Origin: DAIOEK01 sp964600595
Lineage (GTDB): Bacteria; Chloroflexota; Anaerolineae; Anaerolineales; Anaerolineaceae
Assembly (NCBI GenBank): GCA_964600595.1
Contig: CAZRKL010000018.1
Location: forward strand, 1 to 27,466
DNA: 27,466 nucleotides
Direction: 5' to 3'
Part shown: positions 1-8,501 of the stretch, in pieces
Layout: the number at the start of each line of letters is the position of its first letter
How positions within the stretch are numbered: the first letter of the stretch is position 1
The notes under the pieces: model-generated
What the model was told of the DNA's origin: nothing
Database searches by the model: none
What the model saw: the letters and a program-made list of their open reading frames with translations, nothing else
Made by a program: the position numbers and the translations under genes

Positions 1-1770
1 GTTATCGCGCTGTCCCTGGCCACCCCCACCGCAAGTGCAGTTTCGCATGGAAGCAGCTACATCGTAACAGGTATCAGCATGGACGCGGTCACCAACGCGG
101 TGCAGCGGGTTGGAGGGACGGTTGTGGAACCGTTCAGCAGTATCACCGGCGTGGAAGCGCGTCTCAGCCAGACCGAAGCAGATCTGCTTGCCAGGTTGCC
201 GGGTGTCGAGGTATTCCCAAACAGTGAAGTTATCATCCAGCATGAAGACGACTGGGATGAAGAAGGCGGCTTTGGGAAAGACTCCCCTTCTACAGATTAC
301 CCCGATGTCACCGGGGCAGACCTCGTCTGGGAGCAGGGTGTTACCGGTGAAGGCGTCACCGTCGCCCTTCTGGATACAGGCATCGGCAGGCACATCGGTC
401 TGCTGCGCGGTTTGGATGAGGGACGTAAAACCCGCATCGTCGCCTGGCTGGACCTGGTCGATAAGAAAAACAAGAAACCCTTTGACCCCAACGGGCATGG
501 TACGCATATCACCGGCATTATCGCCAACAGTCAGATTGGCGAAGATGGCGAGTGGAACGGCATGGCTCCGGGTGTGGATCTGGTCGGTATCCGTGTGCTG
601 GATAAAAAGGGGAAAGGCACATATAAGACTGTCATTAAAGGTATCGATTGGGTAATCGAGCACAAGGATGAATTCAACATCAAGGTCATGAACATGTCGC
701 TGGTGGCGGCAGTGCAATCGCCTTACTGGGCGGATCCGCTGAATAAAGCCATCATGCGCGCCTGGGCGGAAGGCATCACCGTGGTGGTTGCAGCCGGCAA
801 TACCGGCGCTGATCCCATGACTGTGGGTGTGCCCGGGAATAACCCCTATGTCATCACTGCAGGCGCTTTCACCGACAACTACACCGTCGAAGACTGGTCC
901 GATGACTACATCGCGCCATTCTCATCCGCTGGTCCGACGTTGGATGGCTTCGTCAAACCGGATGTTATGGCTCCCGGCGCGCACATGGTCTCAACCATGC
1001 TGCCGAAGTCATATATCGCCAAATCGCATGATGCCAACCGGGTAGCCAATCAGTATTTCTCCATGGCAGGCACCTCGCAGGCAGCCGGTGTAGTCTCGGG
1101 CGTTGCCGCTCTCATGCTGGCAAACAATGGCGGACTCTCACCCGATGAGGTGAAGTATCGCATCATGTACACCTCCTTCCCCTGGACGAATCCCGACTCA
1201 GGTGAGGCGCTTTATAGCGTCTGGCAGCAGGGAGCTGGCAGGATCAATGCACCAGATGCAGTCTTTGCCGATATCAGCGGCTCAGCTAATTACGGCATGG
1301 ACATCCACGCCGATCTGGATGGCGCGGAACACTATCAGGGCTATTCCTACTTTGATGAAAGCGATGGTGTTTTCAAGCTGTACGAAGATGAAGCCGCCTC
1401 TGGATCATATGGTTTGTGGAGCGGGTCATACGGTTTATGGTCCGGATCATACGGATTATGGAGCGGAAGCTTCGGCTTGTGGTCTGGTTCGTACGGTCTG
1501 TGGAGTGGAAGCTTCGGCTTGTGGTCTGGTTCGTACGGGTTGTGGAGCGGATCGTATGGCTTATGGTCTGGTTCGTACGGCTTGTGGAGCGGGGGTTATG
1601 GTACCTGGGCAGGTGGTCCCACCGCCTGGACCGGAGCAATCCCCTGGGCTGGCAGCACCTTCGCGGGTACAACCTTTGCAAACAATTTCATGAATGGAAC
1701 TGCAGAGCCATCTACTACGACCAACGCATCCATATCCAATTGGGTGACTGAACCCAAAAAGAAGAAATAA
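1..1770 (+). CDS. Secreted subtilisin-like serine protease (S8), 5' end cut by window
   Basis: Extracellular endopeptidase of the S8 family. The frame is open to base 1, so the gene starts upstream: the first codons read as the end of a signal peptide (hydrophobic stretch, then ATPTASA) followed by an I9-like propeptide (GSSYIVTG... to PGVEVFPNSE). Numbering from the Met at base 79, the catalytic triad is D99 (LLDTGIG), H140 (NGHGTH) and S333 (GTSQAAG), with oxyanion Asn N241 (VAAGNTG), so the enzyme looks active. After the catalytic domain (to about residue 400) comes a Trp/Gly/Ser heptad repeat (441-510), a short Thr/Asn-rich stretch and a lysine-rich end (EPKKKK). By eye the gene is clearly more GC-rich than the rest of the window. 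It ends at a strong terminator and faces the cyclase gene. The family call is secure; the substrate is unknown. Confidence 0.95.
   Translation, partial: VIALSLATPTASAVSHGSSYIVTGISMDAVTNAVQRVGGTVVEPFSSITGVEARLSQTEADLLARLPGVEVFPNSEVIIQHEDDWDEEGGFGKDSPSTDYPDVTGADLVWEQGVTGEGVTVALLDTGIGRHIGLLRGLDEGRKTRIVAWLDLVDKKNKKPFDPNGHGTHITGIIANSQIGEDGEWNGMAPGVDLVGIRVLDKKGKGTYKTVIKGIDWVIEHKDEFNIKVMNMSLVAAVQSPYWADPLNKAIMRAWAEGITVVVAAGNTGADPMTVGVPGNNPYVITAGAFTDNYTVEDWSDDYIAPFSSAGPTLDGFVKPDVMAPGAHMVSTMLPKSYIAKSHDANRVANQYFSMAGTSQAAGVVSGVAALMLANNGGLSPDEVKYRIMYTSFPWTNPDSGEALYSVWQQGAGRINAPDAVFADISGSANYGMDIHADLDGAEHYQGYSYFDESDGVFKLYEDEAASGSYGLWSGSYGLWSGSYGLWSGSFGLWSGSYGLWSGSFGLWSGSYGLWSGSYGLWSGSYGLWSGGYGTWAGGPTAWTGAIPWAGSTFAGTTFANNFMNGTAEPSTTTNASISNWVTEPKKKK
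1399..1608 (+). repeat. In-gene tandem 21-bp repeat coding heptad SGSYGLW
   Basis: Ten consecutive 21-bp units encode SGSYGLW, with Phe for Tyr in units 4 and 6 and a divergent last unit (SGGYGTW); a further decayed copy (AGGPTAW) follows. Serine codons alternate between AGC/AGT and TCT families. Units 4-5 and 6-7 are almost identical over 42 bp, which points to duplication of a 14-residue double unit. The protein stretch has no charge and one Trp per seven residues. It probably forms a surface-attachment or spacer tail; that role is inference. Confidence 0.93.
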
Positions 1771-1782
1771 TCGTTAGATTTT

Positions 1783-1812
1783 AGAGGGCGAACAATCGCC
1801 CTCTATTTTTTT
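1783..1812 (+). terminator. Rho-independent terminator of the S8 protease gene
   Basis: A 9-bp stem AGAGGGCGA / TCGCCCTCT (1783-1791 and 1796-1804) with loop ACAA is followed by a run of seven T. The opposite strand has no T run after the hairpin, so it serves the plus strand. Its 3' part overlaps the stop codon of the convergent cyclase gene. Confidence 0.9.
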
Positions 1813-4800
1813 GCATCCATCAGTTTTAGATCAATTTCCGCGCCGTGCCGGGTAAAGATTTCGCGGGCGAGCCGCCTGTAATTGTTCGCTGTCACCGAAT
1901 CATTCAACCGCTCTGAGATTGCAGCGTTCAATACCAGGTTGCGAGCCTGCTCTAATTCATCCCCGGTATGCTTGAAAATATCATCCGCCAGCAGTAGGTT
2001 GCTGGCAGCCTGATCAATGTCATTTTCCTGGTATGCCACCTCAGCCAGTAAGCGGTAGGCTCTACCCCGGTCATCAGTTATTCTATTTGCGGTGTTTACC
2101 TCATCCGCCAGCGATACCGCATCCTGAGCGCTGCGTTTGGCTTTTATCAGATCCCCTTTTCCCAGCCAGTTCAGTCCTTCAGATACTTTAAGATCAGGGA
2201 GAATTTCCTGGGCATTTATCTCTGCAAACAGGGTGCTGCCTTTTTGGGTTGCTTCCAAGCCTTTTTCGAACTCACCTTTGAGATAGTACAGCTTGCTTAA
2301 ATGGAGGTGGTTCATAGCGGTGTGATAAGTTAGATTCAGTTTTTCTGCCAGGGAGAGTGCAGTGGTAAGCTGATACTGCGATTCCGATAGATCGCCTCTA
2401 TCCATCCACAGCAAACCCAGATTCGCCCGAACATTTACTTCCCCTTCAATATCTCCAAGTTGCTGGTGAGATTGCAGGCTGCGCTGAAAACTTGCAGATG
2501 CAGCTTCCCAGTCTCCCATTTTCCACTGCAACAATCCAAGATTGTTGCTGGAGCGGGATACTGCTACCTTGTCACCAATCTTTTCTCTTATCAGAATGCT
2601 TCTCTGGAGATACTCTGCCGAATTTCTGAAGCGGCTCTGCTGGTAATATACACCTGCAATTCGATTGCAGAGGGATGCGAATAATGCCGGCTGGGCATCT
2701 TCCTGCAACTTTTCTATTCCTTCCATCAGGGTTGCCTCTGCACCATCCAGATCACCCTGTCTAAATTTTATCCAACCCAAATCATGCAGCTGCCAAATGC
2801 TCTCCATTGGGTCACTATCTCCAGCCTGTTTTAATAATTTATCTGCCTGGTTTAAAAAGGTAATCGCCTCAGGATATTGACCCAACTTCTCGTAAACTTC
2901 GGCTGTCAGTCGGTGCAATCGTGACAAATGCAAATATTCAGGTGTTCCACATTCCGTTTCCGCTAACCGGTTGGTTGCTTTCCGGTAAGATTCCAATGCC
3001 TGAGTATATTCTCCTTTGAAAACCTGCATATTCCCCAGACCAGAATAGACCTCGGCAGCCTGAAAGTGTTGGTGGGGTACCGTAGCCATCAAAGCTTCTG
3101 CCTGGCTGAAGTACTTACGAGCCTGCTCAACAGCAAACTTATCGGCAGAAAGGTTGCCAGCTCGAATGCAGTACTTTAAAGCTTTCGCTCGATCGTTGCT
3201 ATATGTGAAATGCCTTGCGAGAACGTCAATAAATTCTTCAATTCGGTTCTGGTATAGATTTTCGATCGATTGGGCAATCAGTCCATGCAATTCGCTTTTA
3301 TCACCGCTTAGAAGCGAACTATAAATCGTGTCAGACATTAAAATGTGCGTAAAGCGGAAATCCTGTCCTTTAAAATCAGAAAATCGCTCCAAGATACCAC
3401 GCTCAACAAGCTGTTGAAGAATATCTTCGAATAAGATTGGATCACTGATTTTGAGGACTTCACGCAAGAGATTTGAGTTAAAGTCTCGACCGATGATGGA
3501 TGCGATCTGCAGCAGCCTTCTCTGAACTGCGCTTAGGCGGTCAAACCTCGATAAGATTAATCCCTGGATTGTATCGGGAATTTTTAATGAAAATTCTTCC
3601 ATCTCTTCTTCGGTAGATCGCCAGCCCTCTTCATGATGGACCAGACCCTGTTCGATGATAATCCTTACGAGTTCTTCAAGAAAAAATGGATTCCCGTTAC
3701 CGAGGTCAACCAATCTTTTAATTATGCCTTCAGGAATCATGTGCGGATGCAGGAGATTCTGCACCAAGGTGCGCGAGCTTGGATCATCTAACCGGCGTAA
3801 AGGTACATGGCTGATTCGGTTGCCCAATTCAACACCGGCAACTTTTATCAGGTTAACAAAATTTTCATCTGCTATTGTTCGTGTGGCTACAATAACAAGT
3901 ATTGGCAGATCGATCAATTTGCGGGATATAAAAGCCAAAAATTGTAGAGATGATTCATCTGCCCAATGCATATCTTCAAAAATCAGCGCAATGGGTCTGT
4001 CAGCAGCGGTCTGAAATAGAATATCCCGCACTGTTAAAAACACTTCCCGCTGTAATTGTTCGGGATCCAGCAAAGACACAGCTGTTTTCTGGAATTCAGC
4101 CTGCGGCAGTGTGCCAAGCATCCAGAGTAATAACTGCACGGTATCGGGTTTGTTCTGATTGGGTAGGTTTCTGATATGCGTTGAGATAATCCTCATTTGT
4201 TCTGCGCGGGATTCATTTCCAGTTAAGTTAAGGAAATGACGCAGCATATCCTGCAATACCCAATACTGAATGGATTTCTTATATGTAAAGCAGTGACCGG
4301 TAATCGAAATTATGTTCTTCTCGATTAAAGTAGTGCGAATCTCAGAAATCAGTCTGCTCTTGCCAATACCCGCTTCTCCATGCAAGAAGATCATGCGGCC
4401 TTTAGATTCAGCCTGTACATCAGACATTTGCTTAATAATGCCAGAGAGTTGGTTTTCTCTGCCTACTATCGGGCTGCGGATCATGCGTAGCTGGCGTGCT
4501 GAAAGATCTCCTTCCAGTAAACCTACAAACTGGTACGCTGAAACGGGTTGATCATATCCCTTAAGCCAGAATGGACCGGCAGGCTGGAATTCGGCAATTT
4601 TCTGCACCCGTTGAAAGCAAGTTTCACTCACAAGAATTACACCGGGATTTGCTGCATCAAGCAATCGGCTGGTGAGATTGACAGTATCACCGATCGCTGT
4701 ATAGTTCATAAGCATATTCGAACCAATTCCACCCACGATCACCTCGCCGCTATGAAGCGCAATATGCATTGAAAGCTGCAAGTCTTTGGGGATTTTATCG

Positions 4801-5297
4801 CGGTGAATTTCGTGAATTTGATGGTTGAACTTTCTCACATCTTCCATCATATCCGCTGCAGCCCTGATGGCTAACTCTGGATGATCTTCATGGGCAATTG
4901 GAGCACCAAATATTGCCATCAGCCCATCGCCCAGCATCTTATCGACCATACCGTCGTATTTATATACATCCTTAATGAGCAGGTTCATAAACTGCTGGAT
5001 GATTAGAAAAACTTCTTCGGTATCAACAGAGCGGGAAAGTACGGTAAAGCCAGATAAATCTGCAAATAAAATCGTAACGGTGCGGCGCTGACCAGTGGCA
5101 TTTAATCCAGCCACCCTGAAACGCTCCATAAGATCAGCGCCCATCATAACGCCCACTGTTTCAGGGATATACTCCCGAGAGGCAGCCGATGCCACCAATG
5201 CGCTCGTATCTACAGGGAGCTTCTTTCCACAGTTCCCACAAAACCGCATCCCTGGCGGATTATTAAAACCACAATGAACGCACAATGATGCTGGCAT
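1803..5297 (-). CDS. Zinc-ribbon / class III adenylate cyclase / AAA ATPase / TPR signalling protein
   Basis: Large cytoplasmic multidomain protein (1164 aa). Residues 6-23 hold a zinc ribbon (C6, C9, C20, C23). A class III nucleotide cyclase domain spans about 70-255: metal-binding D80 (FADLSGF) and D124 (LGDGLMAIFG), adenine-selecting K120 and D204 (GDTVN), and transition-state N207 and R211. All catalytic positions are present, so it should make cAMP from ATP. Next is a regulatory ATPase (about 278-560) with Walker A GEAGIGKS (307-314) and Walker B followed by DMHWADESS. The C-terminal ~500 residues are TPR-like helical repeats. No membrane segment is visible. This is the single-polypeptide architecture of cyclase/STAND-like ATPases, where the ATPase and TPR parts are thought to gate the cyclase. 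It has no operon partner and faces the dus operon divergently. Confidence 0.92.
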   Translation of the reverse strand: MPASLCVHCGFNNPPGMRFCGNCGKKLPVDTSALVASAASREYIPETVGVMMGADLMERFRVAGLNATGQRRTVTILFADLSGFTVLSRSVDTEEVFLIIQQFMNLLIKDVYKYDGMVDKMLGDGLMAIFGAPIAHEDHPELAIRAAADMMEDVRKFNHQIHEIHRDKIPKDLQLSMHIALHSGEVIVGGIGSNMLMNYTAIGDTVNLTSRLLDAANPGVILVSETCFQRVQKIAEFQPAGPFWLKGYDQPVSAYQFVGLLEGDLSARQLRMIRSPIVGRENQLSGIIKQMSDVQAESKGRMIFLHGEAGIGKSRLISEIRTTLIEKNIISITGHCFTYKKSIQYWVLQDMLRHFLNLTGNESRAEQMRIISTHIRNLPNQNKPDTVQLLLWMLGTLPQAEFQKTAVSLLDPEQLQREVFLTVRDILFQTAADRPIALIFEDMHWADESSLQFLAFISRKLIDLPILVIVATRTIADENFVNLIKVAGVELGNRISHVPLRRLDDPSSRTLVQNLLHPHMIPEGIIKRLVDLGNGNPFFLEELVRIIIEQGLVHHEEGWRSTEEEMEEFSLKIPDTIQGLILSRFDRLSAVQRRLLQIASIIGRDFNSNLLREVLKISDPILFEDILQQLVERGILERFSDFKGQDFRFTHILMSDTIYSSLLSGDKSELHGLIAQSIENLYQNRIEEFIDVLARHFTYSNDRAKALKYCIRAGNLSADKFAVEQARKYFSQAEALMATVPHQHFQAAEVYSGLGNMQVFKGEYTQALESYRKATNRLAETECGTPEYLHLSRLHRLTAEVYEKLGQYPEAITFLNQADKLLKQAGDSDPMESIWQLHDLGWIKFRQGDLDGAEATLMEGIEKLQEDAQPALFASLCNRIAGVYYQQSRFRNSAEYLQRSILIREKIGDKVAVSRSSNNLGLLQWKMGDWEAASASFQRSLQSHQQLGDIEGEVNVRANLGLLWMDRGDLSESQYQLTTALSLAEKLNLTYHTAMNHLHLSKLYYLKGEFEKGLEATQKGSTLFAEINAQEILPDLKVSEGLNWLGKGDLIKAKRSAQDAVSLADEVNTANRITDDRGRAYRLLAEVAYQENDIDQAASNLLLADDIFKHTGDELEQARNLVLNAAISERLNDSVTANNYRRLAREIFTRHGAEIDLKLMDAKK

Positions 5298-5463
5298 AGT
5301 ATCTGGTTACCTTACAATCAATACATACAATCTGAATAAGGTGGAAAATAATAATATACCTATACTATAACAAACCTGCCATGGTTTTGAACAAGATGTT
5401 TGCAATTTGTAAGCCTGATGTGATATTTATCCATAATTCGGGATATTTATCGTAAGACAACCA

Positions 5464-5513
5464 TTGACATTCCATATTAGTGATTCCCATACATCACAAA
5501 AATCCGCTACAAT
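5464..5513 (+). promoter_or_regulatory. Candidate promoter(s) of the dus operon
   Basis: Two readings exist. TTGACA (5464-5469) is followed 18 bp later by CATACA (5488-5493), a good -35 with a weak -10. Alternatively TACAAT (5508-5513) is a good -10 lying only 9 bases before the ATG at 5523, which would give an almost leaderless transcript. No Shine-Dalgarno sequence precedes that ATG, which favours the second reading. Confidence 0.45.
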
Positions 5514-5522
5514 TCAGCATAT

Positions 5523-6485
5523 ATGAGCACTCCAGATTTTTTTATAAAGCAAATACCCATTCACGGCAGAGTTATTCTTGCTCCTATGGATGGTCTATCA
5601 GATCAACCAACCCGCGCACTCGCCAGGGAATTCGGTTCAGCCATCAGCTATACAGAGTTTTTAAACACAATTGACATATTAAATGACAACCGGGATATTC
5701 ATGAAAGAATGTCTTTTCTCGAAACCGAACGCCCGGTTGCATTTCAACTCCTGGATGACAGCCCGGAAAGGATGCTGGAAGCAGCAAAGCGTATCATTCA
5801 TCTCGGTCCAGATTTTCTGGATATCAATCTGGGCTGCCCATCCCGGGCAATTACCAGTCGCGGTGCCGGGGCGGCATTGTTACAGAAACCTGCATCTGTT
5901 GCCAGAGCCATCCAGCTGCTAACCCGGGAATTCACAATCCCTGTGACCGCCAAAATTCGGCTCGGCTGGGATGATCGCAGTCTGAATTACCTGGATATTG
6001 CACATATTATTGAGGATAATGGCGGCGCAATGGTAGCCGTACACGGCAGAACCCGCGCCCAGGGTTACCAGGGAACCGCGCGGTGGGAACCAATTGCGGA
6101 GATCAAGAAAAACATAAAAATCCCTGTTCTGGCAAATGGTGATATTCGTACTGCCGATGATATTAAGACTGTACTGGATTTGACTGATTGCGATGGCGTT
6201 ATGGTTGGCAGAGCTTCACTGGGTAACCCATGGATCTTTGCACGCCAAAACCTTGAGGATATTTCACTAACAGATACGCTCAAGACAATTCAAAATCATG
6301 TACTTAAGATGATAGATTTCTATGGTGAAAATGCCGGAGTGATTTTTTTTCGAAAACACCTGAAAGCATACCTGAAACGATTTGGTATACCCCGCGGAGA
6401 AATGGTAGCGCTGCTAACCACACCGGACTACGCCACACTCATGAAACTTATTAATCAAATACCCAATGTTGCCAAACGAGCCTAA
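5523..6485 (+). CDS. tRNA-dihydrouridine synthase (Dus family)
   Basis: FMN- and NADPH-dependent reduction of uridine to dihydrouridine in tRNA; cytoplasmic. The 320-aa TIM-barrel protein shows the family signature: N-terminal VILAPMDGLSDQPTR, catalytic C105 in NLGCPS, the FMN/substrate residues K144 (TAKIRLGW) and H174 (VHGRTRAQGY), and the C-terminal phosphate-binding GDIRT and GVMVGRASLGNPW loops. Length is normal for DusB-like enzymes, with a somewhat short C-terminal RNA-binding helical part. The paralogue type (DusA, B or C) cannot be fixed by eye. The start is the only reasonable ATG but lacks a ribosome binding site. It is the first gene of a group with the RNA methyltransferase two bases downstream, an RNA-modification pairing. 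Confidence 0.93.
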   Translation: MSTPDFFIKQIPIHGRVILAPMDGLSDQPTRALAREFGSAISYTEFLNTIDILNDNRDIHERMSFLETERPVAFQLLDDSPERMLEAAKRIIHLGPDFLDINLGCPSRAITSRGAGAALLQKPASVARAIQLLTREFTIPVTAKIRLGWDDRSLNYLDIAHIIEDNGGAMVAVHGRTRAQGYQGTARWEPIAEIKKNIKIPVLANGDIRTADDIKTVLDLTDCDGVMVGRASLGNPWIFARQNLEDISLTDTLKTIQNHVLKMIDFYGENAGVIFFRKHLKAYLKRFGIPRGEMVALLTTPDYATLMKLINQIPNVAKRA

Positions 6486-6487
6486 AA

Positions 6488-7120
6488 ATGAAAAGTAACA
6501 TTGTTTTCCGTCAATGCGTTCGTAAAGCCTGTATGTTCCGATTTCCGGGTCCGGATGGAGAAGTATTTGCATGCCCGAAATGCGGGGCAGGAACCACAGT
6601 GGTCGCTCTTTTTTCACATCATGACCAGCAAGACTCGATACCAGAAGAGTATAAATCACGCACCATCGAAGCAGGTTTAGATAATCTTCGCAGCATCCTA
6701 AATGTTGGATCGATTTTCCGAACAGCAGATGCTGTCGGTATAAGACATGTTCATTTATTTGGTATTACGCCCTCACCCGTACACCCACGCATGCAAAAAA
6801 CTGCATTAGGAGCTGAAGATTTTCTACCCTGGACTCAACATTGGGATGGATTGGCTGCTGTCAGAGAATTGAAAAATCAAGGATATCTTGTCGCAGCCCT
6901 TGAAAGAACCAGAGAGTCTCAAAATTTGTTCAATTATTCGCTTCCGGCAGAAAACAAGAAGATCCTTCTTATTGCAGGCAATGAAAATTCGGGGGTTGAT
7001 CCTGGAATCCTTGCAGAAAGTGATTTTGTTCTACATCTACCCATGCTGGGAAGCAAAGAGTCACTTAACGTAGCAAATGCATTTGCAGTTGCTGCATACT
7101 GGTTCAGGTTTAATATTTAA
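6488..7120 (+). CDS. SPOUT-class RNA 2'-O-methyltransferase (TrmH family) with N-terminal zinc-ribbon-like motif
   Basis: AdoMet-dependent methyltransferase, predicted to act on the 2'-OH of a tRNA or rRNA nucleotide. The three SPOUT motifs are present: NLRSILNVGSIFRTADAVG (67-85, with the conserved N and R), LLIAGNENSGVDPGIL, and the knot-forming LPMLGSKESLNVANAFAVAAY near the C-terminus. Ahead of it are four cysteines (C10, C15, C29, C32; the second pair as CPKCG), which look like a small zinc ribbon of the kind used for RNA contact; this is inference. It begins two bases after the dus stop, so the two are translationally coupled. At 210 aa it is close to the family's usual size. The exact target nucleotide is not predictable. 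Confidence 0.88.
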   Translation: MKSNIVFRQCVRKACMFRFPGPDGEVFACPKCGAGTTVVALFSHHDQQDSIPEEYKSRTIEAGLDNLRSILNVGSIFRTADAVGIRHVHLFGITPSPVHPRMQKTALGAEDFLPWTQHWDGLAAVRELKNQGYLVAALERTRESQNLFNYSLPAENKKILLIAGNENSGVDPGILAESDFVLHLPMLGSKESLNVANAFAVAAYWFRFNI

Positions 7121-7136
7121 TACCACAGGGAAAATA

Positions 7137-7571
7137 ATGCCTATCTCTCAGCGGGTATTCCTGAATTCCATCCTGCCCCGGTTGCTGATTCTGGTTGTGA
7201 CAGCCTGGAATTTGCTATGCGCAGTCCAGTTTATTCTCTTTGCCCGAGATTACGCTCCCAGTTTCGATCTCCTCCCGGATGTAACCGGGAGAGCAGTGAT
7301 CCAATCCATCGGAATCTTATTCATCATGTGGAACATTCCCTACGTTTTTGCATTTCTTCAACCATCCAAATGGTTTATTGCTCTTATATCTGCAGTCCTG
7401 ATGCAATTTACCGGTTTAATCGGAGAGATCTGGATAAAAAGTCAATTGCTGCATTCCCAGAAAATGGTTTCATCCATTCAACGGTTTATTTTGTTTGATG
7501 CCATTGGAGTAATCATGTTGGTGTTTGCGGTATGTCTTGTCTGGCAAAATCGGAGGAAAAATGAAATTTAA
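7137..7571 (+). CDS. Four-TM membrane protein of unknown function
   Basis: A 144-aa integral membrane protein that I do not recognise. Four hydrophobic segments lie at about residues 14-36, 52-73, 79-97 and 115-137; the C-terminus is positively charged (QNRRKNE), so it is probably cytoplasmic. I chose the ATG at 7137 because the frame upstream (from 7077) lies inside the methyltransferase gene. Its end overlaps the sulfurtransferase start by 11 bases, so the two genes are likely co-translated. No catalytic motif is visible. Confidence 0.75.
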   Translation: MPISQRVFLNSILPRLLILVVTAWNLLCAVQFILFARDYAPSFDLLPDVTGRAVIQSIGILFIMWNIPYVFAFLQPSKWFIALISAVLMQFTGLIGEIWIKSQLLHSQKMVSSIQRFILFDAIGVIMLVFAVCLVWQNRRKNEI

Positions 7572-8415
7572 TTCATTGATTTCCGTTGATGATTTGGCGA
7601 AGAACCTAAATAATCCTGATTTCCTTGTTATTGATTGCCGTTTTGAACTGGCAGACCCAACAGCCGGTTATGAGCACTACAAAGAATCACATATACCCGG
7701 GGCATATTATGCTGATCTCAAGCACGATCTGTCTGGAATACCCACTTTGCACACTGGTCGGCACCCCCTCCCCGAAGATGTTTCGTTCAGCAATAAACTA
7801 CATACATGGGGGGTACAACCTTCCACACAGGTCGTTGCGTATGATTCAGAAGGCGGTGCCATGGCAGCCGGTAGATTATGGTGGCTCCTGCGTGTTTATG
7901 GCCATGAGAATGCTGCGGTGCTGGATGGTGGAATATCCGCCTGGATCAATCACGGTAACAACCTTGAAGAGGATATCCCCCAACCCAGAATTCCTTCCAC
8001 CACTCAATTTAAATTCAACCCTTCCTGGATGATTGATATGCGGGAAATGGAAAAAATCATTAGTACTGATGAATTTATTGTGGTGGATGCCAGAGCAGAA
8101 AACCGTTTCCACGGCCGTGATGAAATCATCGATGTATCCGGTGGTCATATACCTGGAGCAATCAACCTGCCATATTCAAAGTGTTTCACCCCCGATGGGC
8201 ATTACCTACCCAAGGAGAATCTCAAATCCATATATGAATCAATTGGATTAGTTGAGCAGTCAGGTAAAAAACCAGTTTTCTATTGTGGCTCCGGGGTTAC
8301 CTCAGTCGTACATTTATTGGGAATGATGTATTCAGGATTAGGTCAACCACTGATTTACCCGGGATCTTGGAGTGAATGGATCAAAGACCCGAAACATGAT
8401 ATAGCGGTGATTTAG
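7561..8415 (+). CDS. sseA: Two-domain sulfurtransferase (rhodanese / 3-mercaptopyruvate sulfurtransferase type)
   Basis: Transfers sulfane sulfur from thiosulfate or 3-mercaptopyruvate to a thiophilic acceptor through a cysteine persulfide; cytoplasmic. Two rhodanese domains: an inactive N-terminal one (about 8-135, with DCRFELADP and HIPGAYY) and a catalytic C-terminal one (about 165-280) with DARAENRFHG, HIPGAINLP and active-site C242 in CGSGVT. The loop CGSGVT is closer to mercaptopyruvate-type than to thiosulfate-type (CRKGVT) enzymes, but both activities are possible. The start at 7561 is set by GGAGG at 7552-7556; an upstream in-frame ATG (7525) would lack this. It lies just before a CstR-like regulator operon, which suggests a role in persulfide handling. 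Confidence 0.92.
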   Translation: MKFNSLISVDDLAKNLNNPDFLVIDCRFELADPTAGYEHYKESHIPGAYYADLKHDLSGIPTLHTGRHPLPEDVSFSNKLHTWGVQPSTQVVAYDSEGGAMAAGRLWWLLRVYGHENAAVLDGGISAWINHGNNLEEDIPQPRIPSTTQFKFNPSWMIDMREMEKIISTDEFIVVDARAENRFHGRDEIIDVSGGHIPGAINLPYSKCFTPDGHYLPKENLKSIYESIGLVEQSGKKPVFYCGSGVTSVVHLLGMMYSGLGQPLIYPGSWSEWIKDPKHDIAVI

Positions 8416-8438
8416 TTTCATACAGCAATATAATTTTC

Positions 8439-8466
8439 TTGACGTATGCTGTATTTATGCTATACT
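8439..8466 (+). promoter_or_regulatory. Sigma70-type promoter of the FmdB-CstR-OsmC operon
   Basis: TTGACG (8439-8444) and TATACT (8461-8466) are separated by 16 bp. It follows the sulfurtransferase stop and precedes the FmdB start by about 35 bases. The -10 is embedded in the inverted repeat at 8460-8475. Confidence 0.75.
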
Positions 8467-8475
8467 GGGGTATAG
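8460..8475. promoter_or_regulatory. Inverted-repeat operator, probable CsoR/CstR-family site
   Basis: Perfect 6-bp arms CTATAC / GTATAG around TGGG. The A/T-rich flanks with a central GGGG (8467-8470) resemble known CsoR/CstR-family operators (GTATA-flanked G-tracts). The site covers the -10 of an operon that itself encodes a CsoR-family repressor, so binding would block RNA polymerase: autoregulation is the simple inference. Confidence 0.6.
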
Positions 8476-8501
8476 TATATATTACAGGAGAAAATAGAAC
8501 T

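Noticed and set aside
1373..1681. Long open frames on other frames over the heptad repeat (minus strand 1373-1681, plus strand 1202-1693 and 1416-1751)
   Set aside because: They exist because a 21-bp repeat without stops in one frame tends to lack them in others; no RBS and low-complexity products.
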